From positions 1 through 30,956 of the forward strand of contig CAMOTT010000003.1 of the NCBI GenBank assembly GCA_946626015.1: a stretch of DNA of 30,956 bases. Reading direction: 5' to 3'. Each line of letters opens with the position of its first letter. The first letter of the stretch is position 1. This DNA is from an uncultured Clostridia bacterium (GTDB lineage: Bacteria > Bacillota > Clostridia > Oscillospirales > Acutalibacteraceae). The translations under genes were made by a program, and so were the position numbers. The notes below the pieces were generated by a model. That model ran no database searches and was not told where the DNA came from. It worked only from the letters and a program-made list of their open reading frames with translations. Shown piece by piece: positions 22,692-30,835 of the stretch.

Positions 22692-23137
22692 CGAAGTATG
22701 AAGAAAGGGCGGCGGAGCTGTTCCTGAGCGGTTACAACTGCTGTCAGGCGGTTGCCGGAGCCTTTGCGGATAAAACGGATCTTGATGAGGAAACTATGCT
22801 TAAATTATCCTCAGCCTTTGGCGGCGGCTTTGCCCGGACGAGGAACATCTGCGGCGCTGTGAGCGCCATGGGTATGATCCTGGGTCTTGCGGAAAGCTCC
22901 GGAGACGCCGGAGATAAGGCGAACATATACGCAAAAACAAGGGAACTTACAGATAAATTTACAGAAGAAAACGGCAGCCTTATCTGCGCGGAGCTTTTGG
23001 CAAAGGTAAAGGGCATAACTGACAGCCCTGTTCCGGATCAGCGCACGGCGGAGTATTACAAAAAACGCCCCTGTGTAAAGTACGTTATGGCCGCCGCGAA
23101 TATTCTTGAAAAGAAGTTTGAGGAAGACAGGACTTGA
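22688..23137 (+). CDS. C_GCAxxG_C_C family protein
   Basis: A 149-residue protein of the widespread redox-like family named after its cysteine signature. LSGYNCCQAVAGAF (13-26) carries the first Cys pair, NICGAVSAMGMILGL gives the CGAxxG block, and later cysteines lie in SLICAEL and KRPCVKYV. The function of the family is not settled; metal or redox roles have been proposed. It overlaps dut by ATGA and the following gene by TTGA. Confidence 0.85.
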   Translation: MTKYEERAAELFLSGYNCCQAVAGAFADKTDLDEETMLKLSSAFGGGFARTRNICGAVSAMGMILGLAESSGDAGDKANIYAKTRELTDKFTEENGSLICAELLAKVKGITDSPVPDQRTAEYYKKRPCVKYVMAAANILEKKFEEDRT

Positions 23138-23439
23138 ACACCTTTGAAAAAATCTACGATATCGTAAAACAGATACCCCGGGGCAAGGTCTGCACCTACG
23201 GCACTGTTGCGGCAATGGCGGGAAATCCCGGATTATCCCGTGTGGTGGGCTATGCCCTTCACTCAAATCCTGACAGCTCCGCCATACCCTGTCACCGGGT
23301 GGTGAACCGTTTCGGCGAGGTCAGCAAGGCCTTTGCCTTTGGGGGAGCAAATGCCCAGACCCTTTTGCTGGAGAGCGAGGGGGTCATTTTTGACGAAGAC
23401 GGAAGAGTAGACCTGAACAAATATCTTTGGCGCGGCTGA
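23134..23439 (+). CDS. MGMT-family DNA-binding domain protein with active-site Cys
   Basis: A 101-residue single-domain homolog of O6-alkylguanine-DNA alkyltransferases. IPRGKVCTYGTVAAMAG gives the helix-turn-helix region, and IPCHRVVNRFGE holds the alkyl-acceptor Cys. Alkyltransferase-like proteins of this short type often have Trp there, so this one could still accept alkyl groups. The N-terminal domain of full MGMT is absent, which is normal for this subfamily. TTG start overlapping the previous stop. Being linked to dut, it fits DNA or nucleotide-pool upkeep. Confidence 0.85.
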   Translation: MNTFEKIYDIVKQIPRGKVCTYGTVAAMAGNPGLSRVVGYALHSNPDSSAIPCHRVVNRFGEVSKAFAFGGANAQTLLLESEGVIFDEDGRVDLNKYLWRG

Positions 23440-23472
23440 TAAGCCGGCAATACATTAAAAAGGTAAAAACCA

Positions 23473-25341
23473 ATGAAACACACCGTAATAATAGACAGAC
23501 CCCCGAGCTGCACCCCATCCCGGCAAATGCCGGACGGAGCGGTCACGGGTAACGGCGATACAGGCCTTGTTTGGGGTGGAACCTCAAGCAGACAACGGAT
23601 ATATATTTCAAAAAACAATTTCCGCAAGGCTGAGAAAGGCGGTTCGGAGAACGGCGCTGTAAAGGTCATCGGCGGATTTGACCTTGTTATGCCCTGCTTT
23701 AAGTTTAAGCCATACCATGTTGAACAGCGAATGGATGAGGCGGAGCTTTTAGGCAGGTTCTCAAACGGCGAGACTTCCGCCGAGATAAAGATCGTTGTCT
23801 GCGCCACGCAAAACATTGTTCTTGTTGAGCTGCGTATGAAAGGTGAGCCTGCGGAGTTCACCCTGACCCCTTGGGTCAAGGAGGGGAGCGGCGGCAGGAT
23901 AGGCCTGGGCACTCAAAATCAGGTGAACTGGGTACAGCGCAGGTTTGACTCAGAGGGAGGCAAGCCGCCCGCCGGGGCTGTTATCGCTTTAAAGACACTT
24001 GAACCGTTTAACGATGGAGACGCCGCCGTTTACCGATACGCTCTGAGCGTTGTTTCCGACAGGGATCACCGAGCCTACAAGGCCGCGGCAATAGAAAGCG
24101 CGCTGGCTGTTGACAGGGCGCTGTTTGAGCAACTCTACGCTGCCCACAGGCAAAAATGGCAGGATTTCTGGAGCAGATCGTCTGTTGAACTGTATGACAG
24201 GGAGCTGGAGCTGAACTGGTACGCCGGGCAGTATTTTCCTGCCTGCTGCTCAGGCGGAGCGGCTCCTGATACCTGGGGCAACTTTGTCACCGGGGACGAG
24301 ACTGTCGGCAGCTTTTGTCAGGGGGCGTTTTACGGCGCGGTCAGCTCAAACCATTGGGAGCTTACCGATAGCTTGAACGGCCTGCCTGTGGATATTTCCG
24401 CTGCGGAAATAATCATAATGCGCTGGTACGGCACCTACGATAAGGACTATGCCCTTAATTATGCCTACCCGTACCTCAAAAAGTTGGGCGGCTTGGTCTC
24501 ATCGCGTCTTATGTATGAGAATGGCAGGTATGTGATACGGCAGGGGGAATATGTAAACTGCGTCAAGTCCCTGGGCTTTGTGAGGCTGCTGTTCGGCTGC
24601 CTTTCGGATATGGCTCGTGAGCTTGGGGTTGACGGTGATGAACAGGAAAAATGCCGGCAGATACTTGACGCTTTAAGTGATTTTCCCGTTTTTGAAAATA
24701 AAGGACAAAAAATATACAGGTTCACAGAACATGGCCCGGAGGGGAGCGGCAAAAGCTCTGATCTTATCTGGCACGTTTTCCCCGGAGGGCAGGTGGGTCT
24801 TGACTCTGACAACGAGACCCTGACAGTGGCGAGGAACACTCTTTGTACCGTAGACACCACCGCAGACGACAGCGGCGTCTGCCGGATCTTCCCCGGCGCG
24901 GCAAGGCTGGGGGTGGAGCCGGATGAGATAATCGCCGTGCTGAAAAACTATTACAGGAAATTCCAGCTTCCGAACCTGCTTTTCAACAGGGCTGGGAGCG
25001 GTCTTGAAAATGTTGGTATCACCGCCGCCACGGTCAACGAGATGCTTTTGCAGTCCCGAGCCGGCAGGATCACCCTGTTCCCTGTCTGGAATATGAGCAG
25101 ACGGGCTGATTTCACCGACCTGCGCGCGGAGGGAGCGTTCCTTGTTTCAGCCTGCCTGGAGGACGGGAAGCTGAGGCATTGCCGGGTGATAAGCGAAAAG
25201 GGCAAAACCCTGAGGCTGGTTCTGCCGCAAAACATCGGGCAGTTGAAAATTTCTTTAAACGGCAGAGAAATAAAATCGGAAAACAGTGAGATAATCACCC
25301 CGACTCAGCCGGGAGATACACTATATATAGTGGGCAAATAA
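23473..25341 (+). CDS. Divergent GH95-like glycoside hydrolase
   Basis: A 622-residue cytoplasmic protein with no signal peptide. The opening GAVTGNGDTGLVWGG and the later YISKNNFRK resemble the GH95 (alpha-L-fucosidase/galactosidase) N-terminal domain. The block GITAATVNEMLLQSRAG, then FPVWNMSRRADFTDLRAEGA, resembles the GH95 end NAxAALxEMLLQS...LPALP...GLRARGGF. Family members are usually 700-850 residues, so this is short. The middle (HWELTDSLNGLPV) is too divergent for me to assign catalytic residues. It could be a GH95 relative with a different substrate. It lies 33 bases after the MGMT-like gene. Confidence 0.65.
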   Translation: MKHTVIIDRPPSCTPSRQMPDGAVTGNGDTGLVWGGTSSRQRIYISKNNFRKAEKGGSENGAVKVIGGFDLVMPCFKFKPYHVEQRMDEAELLGRFSNGETSAEIKIVVCATQNIVLVELRMKGEPAEFTLTPWVKEGSGGRIGLGTQNQVNWVQRRFDSEGGKPPAGAVIALKTLEPFNDGDAAVYRYALSVVSDRDHRAYKAAAIESALAVDRALFEQLYAAHRQKWQDFWSRSSVELYDRELELNWYAGQYFPACCSGGAAPDTWGNFVTGDETVGSFCQGAFYGAVSSNHWELTDSLNGLPVDISAAEIIIMRWYGTYDKDYALNYAYPYLKKLGGLVSSRLMYENGRYVIRQGEYVNCVKSLGFVRLLFGCLSDMARELGVDGDEQEKCRQILDALSDFPVFENKGQKIYRFTEHGPEGSGKSSDLIWHVFPGGQVGLDSDNETLTVARNTLCTVDTTADDSGVCRIFPGAARLGVEPDEIIAVLKNYYRKFQLPNLLFNRAGSGLENVGITAATVNEMLLQSRAGRITLFPVWNMSRRADFTDLRAEGAFLVSACLEDGKLRHCRVISEKGKTLRLVLPQNIGQLKISLNGREIKSENSEIITPTQPGDTLYIVGK

Positions 25342-25886
25342 GTTTAAACCACAATAAATTGTGGAAACAAAAAAATCCGAAAAATTTTTAAAATTTTTAA
25401 AAAAAGATAAACATTTTTACGCCGCCATTCGTATTATTAGTGAGAGCCGAGAATCATCGGTTTTTTCGCGACCCGTAAAAGCGGATTTTACACCGATAAG
25501 CTACTACTCGAAACAGTGCTTAAAATGAATTTCAGCAGGGATTTTTAAGGCAATTTCCCATGCGGATTCATGCGGAGCGCGGAGCTCCCGGAGATTTTCA
25601 GCTTTACAAAACAGAGGGATACATCCTTTATCGGTCGAAGATTCCAGATCGGATAATTGACAAAGCTGTGATAAAGACAGCCTTTGTAACGCCCTTTTAG
25701 ACGGTTCGGTTGACTTGATTTGGTAATCTATGTGCTCTCGGAACGGCGGAAAAATGAATATTTCTTTTGAATTGAGATCTTCAAACTATTTCAAAAAATC
25801 AAAAGTGGAGTAGCCTTGGTGAGTTAGCAACTCAATTCATTTGGGAGTTTATTTGCACCGACGTCATTCGGTATTAAACCAATCAT
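25342..25886 (+). other. Gene-poor region, possible noncoding RNA or relic element
   Basis: This stretch has no supported gene. After an A/T-rich part (25365-25420), about 300 bases of mixed composition follow. Without start codons, one frame is open from about 25424 to 25527 (AAIRIISESRESSVFSRPVK and on). A second frame, shifted, is open from about 25530 to 25699 (reads FPMRIHAERGAPGDFQLYKT). Several short hairpins are possible: GTAAAA/TTTTAC near 25477-25493, and GGAGC/GCTCC near 25575-25589. GAGAGC near 25442 could pair with GCTCTC near 25734. The pattern fits either a structured RNA or a broken gene fragment. Confidence 0.4.
25349..25364. repeat. Small hairpin after the GH95-like gene
   Basis: CCACAATAAATTGTGG is a perfect inverted repeat that starts eight bases after the stop. 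No T-run follows on the plus strand, but on the minus strand it is preceded by TTTTTTTGTTT. It may be the edge of a dispersed intergenic element. Confidence 0.5.
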
Positions 25887-25928
25887 ATACTCCGGTGACA
25901 AAAATCATCGGAGTATGGCGTTCTTTTT
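25887..25928 (+). terminator. Strong rho-independent terminator
   Basis: A 12-bp stem with one G-U pair (25887-25898 with 25905-25916) encloses a 6-base loop and is followed by GGCGTTCTTTTT. It lies about 545 bases beyond the last supported stop codon, so it terminates an untranslated transcript or a very long 3' tail. Confidence 0.8.
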
Positions 25929-25947
25929 CAGGTTAGTATCGTAAAAA

Positions 25948-25986
25948 GCAGAGAGGCTTAATTTTAAGCCGTCTCTGCCTTTTTTA
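25948..25986. terminator. Second terminator, bidirectional form
   Basis: GCAGAGAGGCTTA (25948-25960) pairs with TAAGCC-G-TCTCTGC (25965-25978), with one bulge. It is flanked by AAAAA on the left and CTTTTTT on the right. From here to 26092 I see no gene, only spacer. Confidence 0.8.
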
Positions 25987-26092
25987 TTATATATAATTGT
26001 AATGCGCATAAACTTTCGCAAGAGGCAATTTGATCGAAACCGCGGCCGCAGTTTTTTGCAGCCGGCATACGGAAATATATATGGGAAACCAC

Positions 26093-26121
26093 TTGAAAAA
26101 CCGCCGGGTTTTTGATTTAAT
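26093..26121 (+). promoter_or_regulatory. Likely promoter of the GH27-like gene
   Basis: TTGAAA (26093-26098), 17 bases, then TTTAAT (26116-26121), followed by the AT-rich TATATAGTATATAA. A small inverted repeat AAAAACC-GCCG-GGTTTTT (26096-26113) lies in the spacer and could be an operator. Confidence 0.5.
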
Positions 26122-26155
26122 ATATAGTATATAAAAAGACGAAGGAGCTGGAACG

Positions 26156-27418
26156 ATGAAAACAAAGACCGCGCCCATGGGGTGGAACAGCTGGGACTGC
26201 TACGGCGCCGGTGTCACCGAGGAAATAGTGAGAAAAAACGGGGAGTATATGGCGAAGCATTTAAAAAAGTACGGCTATGATATCATCACCGTGGATATCC
26301 AGTGGTCGTCCCTGGTCGCAACAGGGCACGCCTACACGCCCTTTGACGACCTTTGCATGGACGGATATTCCCGGCTTATACCGGCGGAGAACCGCTTTCC
26401 TTCCTCCGCAGGCGGAAAGGGTTTTAAACCCCTTGCGGACTATATCCATTCCCTTGGTCTTAAGTTCGGTATACATATAATGAGGGGTATTCCCCGCAGA
26501 GCGGCTCACGCACATACGCCTATCCTTGGCACAGGGGTCACGGCGGACAAGATAGCAAACTACGACTCCACCTGCTTCTGGAACAGCGATATGTACGGCG
26601 TTAAGCCCGAAGCGCCCGGAGCGAGGGAGTATTACGAGAGCATTTTTGCCCTTTACGCACAGTGGGGCGTGGATTTTATAAAGATCGACGACATCTGCCG
26701 GGAGCTGCCCCGTTTTGAGGAGGAGCTGATACTTATCAGCGATTGCCTCAAAAACTGCGGCAGGGATATTATCTTCTCCCTTTCTCCCGGCCCGGCTGTC
26801 CTTGAAAAAAGCGAGCTGTACAAGCAGGTGGCCGATATGTGGCGGATCACGGACGATTTTTGGGACAGATGGGATCTGCTCTACAATATGTTTGAGCGCT
26901 GCGAGAAATGGTCGGTGCACACCGGTGCGGGCAACTGGCCGGATTGCGATATGCTCCCGGTGGGCGCCCTCAATCAGGACGAGGACCCTGACTGCCGCAC
27001 CTGTTTTACAAAGGACGAGCAGATCACAATGATGAACCTCTGGTGTATTTTCCGCTCACCCCTGATAATCGGCGGGGAGCTTACAAAGACGGATGATTTT
27101 ACCCTGAGCCTGCTCACCAACGAAAACGTCCTGCGTATGCACAGCCTTTCCCGGCACGCCCATCAGGTGTGGCGGAGAAAGGTGAAGGGCGTGGAATGTG
27201 CCCTGTGGACGGCGATCTGCGCCGGAGGCGGACAGTACGCCGGGGTCTTTAACTTAGGGGAGGAGAGCGTAGAGTGCGAGATACCCCTGGGCGACCTTGA
27301 GCTTGAGGGGAGCAAAGATATGCTGGAGCTCTGGTCAAACGAGGCCAGCCGGGCTCAGGATAAGATAATGGTAAATATCAGGCCCCACGCCAGCGCGGCG
27401 TTTTTGATCACGGAATAA
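26156..27418 (+). CDS. GH27-like glycosidase (alpha-galactosidase family)
   Basis: A 420-residue cytoplasmic glycosidase. APMGWNSWDCYG (6-17) is the family opening. The barrel nucleophile is D178 in FIKIDDIC, aligned with KYDNC of alpha-galactosidases, and the acid/base is D234 in WRITDDFWDRW. WPDCDMLPVG and FRSPLIIGGEL complete the family landmarks, and a short beta domain ends the protein. The altered motif KIDDIC and the absence of a signal peptide suggest it acts on imported oligosaccharides. Exact specificity is open. GAAGGAGC precedes the ATG. Confidence 0.85.
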   Translation: MKTKTAPMGWNSWDCYGAGVTEEIVRKNGEYMAKHLKKYGYDIITVDIQWSSLVATGHAYTPFDDLCMDGYSRLIPAENRFPSSAGGKGFKPLADYIHSLGLKFGIHIMRGIPRRAAHAHTPILGTGVTADKIANYDSTCFWNSDMYGVKPEAPGAREYYESIFALYAQWGVDFIKIDDICRELPRFEEELILISDCLKNCGRDIIFSLSPGPAVLEKSELYKQVADMWRITDDFWDRWDLLYNMFERCEKWSVHTGAGNWPDCDMLPVGALNQDEDPDCRTCFTKDEQITMMNLWCIFRSPLIIGGELTKTDDFTLSLLTNENVLRMHSLSRHAHQVWRRKVKGVECALWTAICAGGGQYAGVFNLGEESVECEIPLGDLELEGSKDMLELWSNEASRAQDKIMVNIRPHASAAFLITE

Positions 27419-27455
27419 AAACGGGAATATCAAAAAAGGGAGAAAACTGATAATT

Positions 27456-28142
27456 ATGAAAACAAAAATATTGAGGGGAACTGTTATGAGGGCAGTGGGG
27501 ATAACAGCGGTGATAGTGTCCGCGGTTCTGCTCTTTTCATCCTGCGGAAAGGCAAACGCGGAGAAGGAGACAACGGCGCCGGCACGGCAGGAAACGACCT
27601 CTGAGCAGACCGAAGCGCAGACCGCCGAAGCCGTCTCCGCAGATACTCTGGATTTTTCGAATCTGCCGGAGGAGCTTAGATATTCCTCCGGGTTTGGTCA
27701 TTGGGCAGACGATATGACTTTACACGATGACGGTACTTTTGACGGTATGCTTTACGACAGGGACGCCGGGGTCAGTGAGCTTTATATAAGGATATATAAC
27801 GGCAAATTCACTAAGCCCCAAAAGCTCACCGATCACTCGTATTCAATGAGGATAGAGTTTTTGAACGTTACGAACGATCAGGATAAATTGGACGCGCTCG
27901 GCGATGAAGAGTATTATAAGGATTACAAGATCATCCCTGTGGAGGATCCTCCGCTGGACAGGGACAGGGAAGTGATCATCTTCCTGCCGGGTACGCCCTT
28001 GTCAGAGATACCGGACGAATGCTATCAGTGGCTCCATTTCCGTCAATATGAAGAAGATATGGAGACAATACCGGAGAATATGTATGTCCTGTGCCAACAG
28101 GTCGAGGAAGATACTTACGTGGTGTTTGACGGAAGGGTCTGA
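27456..28142 (+). CDS. Putative lipoprotein of unknown function
   Basis: A 228-residue exported lipoprotein with lipobox LLFSSC (Cys30) and a Thr/Glu-rich linker to about residue 62. The globular part begins LPEELRYSSGFGHWADDMTL. It then has a pattern of beta strands (DDGTFDGML, YSMRIEFLNV) that I associate with a common clostridial lipoprotein family of unassigned role. A second start at 27486 has a better ribosome site (GAGGGG, seven bases) and would give a shorter signal peptide. It lies 37 bases after the GH27-like gene and is probably cotranscribed. Confidence 0.75.
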   Translation: MKTKILRGTVMRAVGITAVIVSAVLLFSSCGKANAEKETTAPARQETTSEQTEAQTAEAVSADTLDFSNLPEELRYSSGFGHWADDMTLHDDGTFDGMLYDRDAGVSELYIRIYNGKFTKPQKLTDHSYSMRIEFLNVTNDQDKLDALGDEEYYKDYKIIPVEDPPLDRDREVIIFLPGTPLSEIPDECYQWLHFRQYEEDMETIPENMYVLCQQVEEDTYVVFDGRV

Positions 28143-28179
28143 TCAACAACAGCCTAAATAAAAAATGAGCTTTGATTTC

Positions 28180-28208
28180 TTGATATTCCCCCTGTATTGT
28201 GCTATAAT
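28180..28208 (+). promoter_or_regulatory. Promoter of the EamA transporter
   Basis: TTGATA (28180-28185), 17 bases, perfect TATAAT (28203-28208). Confidence 0.75.
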
Positions 28209-28244
28209 CCCCTCTGTGACATTTTGAGTTCTTCTTAGTGGGAA

Positions 28245-29171
28245 GTGGTCTATATCAAAAAGAATAATCAGCTTGCGGGCAGCCTTTGTCTGCTGATGGC
28301 GGCAGTGATTTGGGGTTTATCTTTTGTGTTCCAGCAAACCGCCGGAGAAAAGATACAAACCTTCACCTTCAACGGCATACGCTGTATAATGGGAGGGCTT
28401 GTGCTCGTTCCGCCGGCTTTGATCCGCGGCAGGAGCAGAAAGAAAAACGGAGATGAAACGGGAGACAGGAAAAAGTTATTCAAGGCGGGTACCCTTTGCG
28501 GACTGGCTCTTTTTGTGGGGCTGAACCTCCAGCAGCAGGCGTTCAGGTACACCATGGCTGGCAAGGTGGGCTTTGTGACGGCGTTATATATGCTGCTGGT
28601 TCCCTTGTTTGCCATATTTATCGGCAAGCGCGCGGGTGTTCGCGTCTGGATAGCTATCCTGATGGGCACATTCGGATTGTATCTGCTGTGCATAACGTCC
28701 TCGCTTACCATAGGCAAGGGCGAACTTCTGGCGCTTGCCTGCTCGGTGTTTTTCGCTCTTCACATACTTATTACCGATCACTACGCCTCCATGGTGGACA
28801 ATATATCCATGTCCATTATCCAGTTCCTTGTTGCCGGGGCGCTTTCCTCTATATGTATGCTGATATTCGACACGCCTCAGTTCTCCGCGATAAAAGAGGC
28901 AATGCCTCAGATACTGTACACCGGTATTATGAGCAGCGGCGTCGCCTTTACGCTGCAGATAGTGGGTCAGAAGCATACCGAGCCCGCCATTTCCAGCCTG
29001 CTGTTATGCCTTGAGTCCGTGTTCTCCGCCTTATTCGGCTGGATAATACTGAGCCAGAAGCTCTCTCCCCGTGAGCTCACCGGATGCGCCATAATGTTCG
29101 TGGCCATACTCATCGCTCAAATCCCCATAAATGAGCTGATAAAAAAGAAAACGGTTAAATCTGATTTATAG
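28245..29171 (+). CDS. EamA/DMT-superfamily transporter
   Basis: A 308-residue protein with ten predicted membrane helices in two EamA repeats. GSLCLLMAAVIWGLSFVFQQ (first helix) and the second-half block ILYTGIMSSGVAFTLQIVGQ with LLLCLESVFSALFGW are family landmarks. Such proteins export or import metabolites; the substrate is unknown. The GTG at 28245 is the only usual start after an in-frame TAG at 28236, though its ribosome site (GTGGGAA) is too close. A later non-ATG start cannot be excluded. Confidence 0.88.
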   Translation: MVYIKKNNQLAGSLCLLMAAVIWGLSFVFQQTAGEKIQTFTFNGIRCIMGGLVLVPPALIRGRSRKKNGDETGDRKKLFKAGTLCGLALFVGLNLQQQAFRYTMAGKVGFVTALYMLLVPLFAIFIGKRAGVRVWIAILMGTFGLYLLCITSSLTIGKGELLALACSVFFALHILITDHYASMVDNISMSIIQFLVAGALSSICMLIFDTPQFSAIKEAMPQILYTGIMSSGVAFTLQIVGQKHTEPAISSLLLCLESVFSALFGWIILSQKLSPRELTGCAIMFVAILIAQIPINELIKKKTVKSDL

Positions 29172-29200
29172 TTGACAAAACATCAATTATTGAGTATAAT
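29172..29200 (+). promoter_or_regulatory. Perfect consensus promoter of the small Cys-rich protein
   Basis: TTGACA (29172-29177), 17 bases, TATAAT (29195-29200). The -35 box begins on the base after the EamA stop codon. Confidence 0.85.
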
Positions 29201-29246
29201 CAAACTACGGGTTATTATATTTTAAATTATCACGGAGGTATTAGTT

Positions 29247-29465
29247 ATGGATGATACATTAAAAAAGATCCTTAAAATCGCGGCTTTTGTTGTTGCGGCG
29301 GCAGCTGCGATCGCAGGCGTTTGCCTTTTGGTATCAAAGCTCGTTAAATGCAAGAAGGAGAAGGACGAAGAGGAGATCGAAGAGTACGTTTCCTGCTCCT
29401 GCTGTGACGATGAGCCGATAGTTGTGGCTGACGAAGAAGAGCCTCAGGCAGAAGCAGAGGAATAA
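29247..29465 (+). CDS. Small acidic membrane protein with CSCC motif
   Basis: A 72-residue protein I do not recognise. One membrane helix (AAFVVAAAAAIAGVCLLVSK, 12-31) is followed by a basic KCKKEK stop-transfer, an acidic segment, VSCSCCDDEP (48-57) and an acidic tail. The topology is likely N-out, C-in. The CSCC cluster could bind metal or form disulfides. A perfect promoter and a CGGAGGT ribosome site predict high expression. It is followed by a hairpin. Confidence 0.7.
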   Translation: MDDTLKKILKIAAFVVAAAAAIAGVCLLVSKLVKCKKEKDEEEIEEYVSCSCCDDEPIVVADEEEPQAEAEE

Positions 29466-29494
29466 TCAGCTGAAAACGGCAGTAAAACCAAACG

Positions 29495-29535
29495 CAACCG
29501 GGCAACCTGTTAAGGGCTGTCCGGTTGATATTTTA
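29495..29535 (+). terminator. Probable terminator or leader hairpin
   Basis: CAACCGGGCA (29495-29504) pairs with TGTCCGGTTG (29518-29527), ten pairs with one G-U, followed by ATATTTTA. It sits between the small Cys-rich gene and the next acetyltransferase. Confidence 0.65.
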
Positions 29536-29549
29536 ACGGAGGTTTCTAT

Positions 29550-30050
29550 ATGAGCGGCGGCGTGACCATAAGAAAGGCCGGGAGAGAAGATACGGCGCTT
29601 ATCCTGCAATTTGTCAGGGAGCTTGCGGAATATGAGAAGATGTCCGATCAGGTGGTGGCAGATGAGGCTTTGCTTGAAAAGTGGATCTTTGATAAAGGCA
29701 AGGCCGAGGTCTTGTTTGCTCTTGTTGACGGCAGAGAAGCGGGCTTTGCCCTGTTCTTCCACAACTTTTCAACCTTCCTTGGCCGCGCAGGGATCTATCT
29801 TGAGGATCTTTATGTAAGGCCGGAGTACCGCGGCAGGGGCTGCGGCAGGGCTTTGCTTAAGGAGCTGGCCGCCATCGCTTTGGAACGGGGCTGCGGCAGG
29901 CTGGAATGGGTGTGCCTTAACTGGAACCAACCCGGCATCGACTTTTATCTTTCCCTGGGCGCAAGCAGGATGTCGGAATGGAACACATACAGGGTCACCG
30001 GAGACGCGCTTAAGGAGCTTGCCGGCCGGGATCAACAGCCCGGGAACTAA
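29550..30050 (+). CDS. GNAT acetyltransferase, spermidine/diamine N-acetyltransferase-like
   Basis: A 166-residue enzyme closely patterned on the SSAT (diamine acetyltransferase) subgroup. Landmarks are RELAEYEKM, LFFHNFSTFLGRAGIYLEDL, the acetyl-CoA loop VRPEYRGRGCGRALL and RLEWVCLNWNQPGIDFY. Polyamines or thialysine are the usual acceptors, so that is the best guess. CGGAGG precedes the ATG. Cytoplasmic. Confidence 0.88.
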   Translation: MSGGVTIRKAGREDTALILQFVRELAEYEKMSDQVVADEALLEKWIFDKGKAEVLFALVDGREAGFALFFHNFSTFLGRAGIYLEDLYVRPEYRGRGCGRALLKELAAIALERGCGRLEWVCLNWNQPGIDFYLSLGASRMSEWNTYRVTGDALKELAGRDQQPGN

Positions 30051-30140
30051 TTGTGTAATCGGGCCATTGGCTCTGATTATAAATATTTTTTCAGGAGAAT
30101 GCTGTTTGAAAAACAACACCTTGGAGATCGTAGGGTAAAC

Positions 30141-30175
30141 CGGGAGGTTTGCCGGCGATCAGAACAAGCCTCCCG
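30141..30175 (+). promoter_or_regulatory. Leader hairpin before the last acetyltransferase gene
   Basis: CGGGAGGTTTG (30141-30151) pairs with CAAGCCTCCCG (30165-30175), eleven pairs with one G-U around a 13-base loop. No T-run follows directly, so a leader structure is more likely than a terminator. Confidence 0.45.
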
Positions 30176-30208
30176 ATTGCGGTCAACAATTTTCATGGAG
30201 GTAAAATT

Positions 30209-30835
30209 ATGATAAAAAATGACTACATTATCCGTTTGGAGAAAAAAGAAGAGCGCAGAGAAGTTGAAAGCCTGGTAAGGGAGTCCTTTTGGAACGTCTA
30301 CCGTCCCGGCTGTCTGGAGCATTTTGTGCTCCATGAGCTGAGGAATGATCCTGACTTTGTGCCGGAGCTTGACTTTGTTATGGAGAAGGACGGCAGGATC
30401 ATCGGTCAGAACATATTTGTCAAAGCGGTAATAAACGGGGATAATGGCGATACAGTGCCGATCCTCACAATGGGGCCCATCTGCATTGCCCCGGAGCTAA
30501 AACGAAAGGGCTTCGGCAAGGCTCTGCTGGACTATTCGCTGGAAAAGGCGGCGGCGCTGGGCTTTAAGGCGGTTTGCTTTGAGGGCAACATTGATTTTTA
30601 CGGCAAAAGCGGTTTTGACTGCGCCTCAAAATTCGGCATCCGGTATCACGGGCTGCCGGAGGGGGCGGACGCCTCTTTCTTCCTTTGCAAGGAGCTGGAG
30701 AAAGGTTATCTTGACGGGATCACCGGAGAGTACGCAACTCCGGCCGGGTACTTTGTGGATGAGGAAAAGGCGGAGGAGTTCGACAAGAGCTTTCCGCCAA
30801 AACAAAAGCTTAAACTTCCCACGCAGATATTCTGA
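30209..30835 (+). CDS. GNAT acetyltransferase (YhbS-like)
   Basis: A 208-residue protein. The ATG at 30209 is preceded by GGAGG; an upstream in-frame extension to 30149 crosses a hairpin and is rejected. The acetyl-CoA site is MGPICIAPELKRKGFGKALL, followed by GFKAVCFEGNIDFYGKSGF, the usual motif-B end of COG3153-type enzymes. The C-terminal 60 residues (GYFVDEEKAEEFDKSFPPKQ) are typical of this group. Acceptor unknown. Confidence 0.85.
   Translation: MIKNDYIIRLEKKEERREVESLVRESFWNVYRPGCLEHFVLHELRNDPDFVPELDFVMEKDGRIIGQNIFVKAVINGDNGDTVPILTMGPICIAPELKRKGFGKALLDYSLEKAAALGFKAVCFEGNIDFYGKSGFDCASKFGIRYHGLPEGADASFFLCKELEKGYLDGITGEYATPAGYFVDEEKAEEFDKSFPPKQKLKLPTQIF

Noticed and set aside
25905..26165. 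Small minus-strand open frames before the GH27-like gene
   Set aside because: They run through two terminator hairpins and a promoter region and have no ribosome site or family resemblance.
28254..28256. ATC as start codon of the EamA transporter
   Set aside because: The spacing from the GGGAAG sequence is attractive, but an in-frame GTG at 28245 is available and a rare start is not needed.
30099..30212. A 37-codon open frame from an ATG at 30099 overlapping the start of the last acetyltransferase gene (ATGA), and a shorter TTG-started leader peptide inside it
   Set aside because: The ribosome site is too close for the ATG, the composition is Arg-rich and it passes through a hairpin. A regulatory leader peptide is possible but not supported.
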